A stretch of 5,887 bases of DNA, taken from positions 184 to 6,070 of the forward strand of contig PFBU01000070.1 of assembly GCA_002773185.1 (NCBI GenBank), given 5' to 3'. Every line of letters starts with the position of its first letter. Within the stretch, counting starts at the first letter, position 1. The notes below the pieces were generated by a model that was given only the letters and a program-made list of their open reading frames with translations, was not told where the DNA came from and did no database searches. This DNA is from Candidatus Magasanikbacteria bacterium CG10_big_fil_rev_8_21_14_0_10_36_16. Its GTDB lineage: Bacteria; Patescibacteriota; Patescibacteriia; Magasanikbacterales; UBA922. Position numbers and translations under genes: made by a program. This document shows positions 5,293 to 5,887 of the stretch, piece by piece.

Positions 5293-5887
5293 TTAAACTC
5301 CCATTTTATTGATAACTTTCAAATTGTCGGCTTCAAATAAAGCATAGAGAAACTTATCCATCACATATCGTCTATCCAAAAACTCTTCTTCAGTCATGAC
5401 AGTATAACGAATATTGAAACCAAAATCTTTTTCATAATCTTCCACAATTTTTGCCAAGACCCTTGGTTTTATTTTACCCACTACCAACAAATCTGTTGGG
5501 GCTTTTTTGTCATTGGTGAATTCTCCAGACAAAACTAGTAGCTGTGTATCAGACATCTTCTTTTCAAATTCTTGTATAAATTCTTTTTGTCCAGCGATTT
5601 TATCTTTGATCAATAAAGCTTGTAACTCTGAGTAAATTATTGACTCAGGATTAAGTTCATAATATCTACGTAATTTTTCGCCTACTTCCAATTCATTGGA
5701 ACCTTCTTTTAATTTCACGATTTTTTCTTGTACAATATCCATAGACAAAAGAATTTTTAACTCACGACGCACGGCATTTATCTGAACCCCAACCAACCTA
5801 GATAGTTCACGCACAAAAAAGGCTTTATCACTTTCTGTATAAAAAATTCTTAATAATTTTAATCTGGTCTTTGAACCAAATAGTTGT
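5293..5887 (-). CDS. Winged-helix regulator with a degenerate nucleotidyltransferase-like domain (5' end outside window)
   Basis: A GTG at 5814 is the first start-type codon, but the frame stays open to the window edge and the extra 24 codons read LFGSKTRLKLLRIFYTESDKAFF after a Gln. That is the usual first helix of this winged-helix family, so the true start lies beyond 5887. The HTH core is VRELSRLVGVQINAVRREL (visible residues 25-43), then a wing (about 52-66) and a helical linker. The C-terminal part (about 115-197) follows the layout of minimal nucleotidyltransferases joined to such HTHs: LLVLSGEFTN (116-125), TDLLVVG (131-137), IRYTVMTEEEFLDR (159-172) and a final helix. The G-S motif and the first metal-binding Asp of the usual 'GS...DxD' are not present, so it is probably a non-catalytic sensor or dimerisation domain (inference). 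It likely binds DNA; target and signal are unknown. It is the first visible gene of an operon with tsaB. Confidence 0.8.
   Translation of the reverse strand, partial: QLFGSKTRLKLLRIFYTESDKAFFVRELSRLVGVQINAVRRELKILLSMDIVQEKIVKLKEGSNELEVGEKLRRYYELNPESIIYSELQALLIKDKIAGQKEFIQEFEKKMSDTQLLVLSGEFTNDKKAPTDLLVVGKIKPRVLAKIVEDYEKDFGFNIRYTVMTEEEFLDRRYVMDKFLYALFEADNLKVINKMGV

Noticed and set aside
5293..5814. Regulator starting at the GTG at 5814
   Set aside because: That start would remove the first helix of the winged-helix domain; the frame continues upstream with family-typical LFGSKTRLKLLRIF, so the gene is 5'-truncated by the window edge.

Overview
The window is AT-rich, densely coded and uses the standard bacterial code: every gene ends in TAA except one that ends in TAG. 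All six recognisable genes lie on the minus strand. A DUF4012 protein next to a membrane GT2 glycosyltransferase, a half-length TsaB, a regulator with an LFGSKTR-type winged helix, a lone mreB, few Shine-Dalgarno sequences and palindromic intergenic repeats all fit the Candidate Phyla Radiation (Patescibacteria). This placement is a judgement from gene content and style; there is no rRNA or other taxonomic marker here.

In transcription order (right to left), the first unit is a winged-helix regulator with a degenerate nucleotidyltransferase-like domain (5293-5887, 5' end outside the window), followed 9 bp later by a short tsaB (4861-5283). A repeat-rich gap (about 4734-4908) follows. The next unit is a multi-pass GT2 glycosyltransferase (3236-4735) and, 9 bp later, a membrane-anchored DUF4012 protein (1754-3226). 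This pair probably makes or handles a cell-surface glycan. A second gap (1532-1753) holds an unusual element built from short repeated units in inverted arms, then a likely mreB promoter. A full-length mreB (524-1531) stands without mreC, mreD or rodA and ends in a clear intrinsic terminator. A third gap (354-523) carries an AAATTTG-type palindrome. The window ends inside a secreted DUF2207 protein (1-353).

Envelope functions dominate (DUF2207, MreB, DUF4012, GT2), beside one tRNA-modification gene and a regulator. No new multi-gene system is evident. The most interesting signal is in the gaps: each of the three gaps over 100 bp holds a different palindromic repeat. The one at 4734-4908 appears to have overwritten the 3' end of tsaB and supplied the annotated start codon of the glycosyltransferase. 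There are no gene-free stretches over 300 bases, and I saw no RNA genes, CRISPR array, transposase or integrase.
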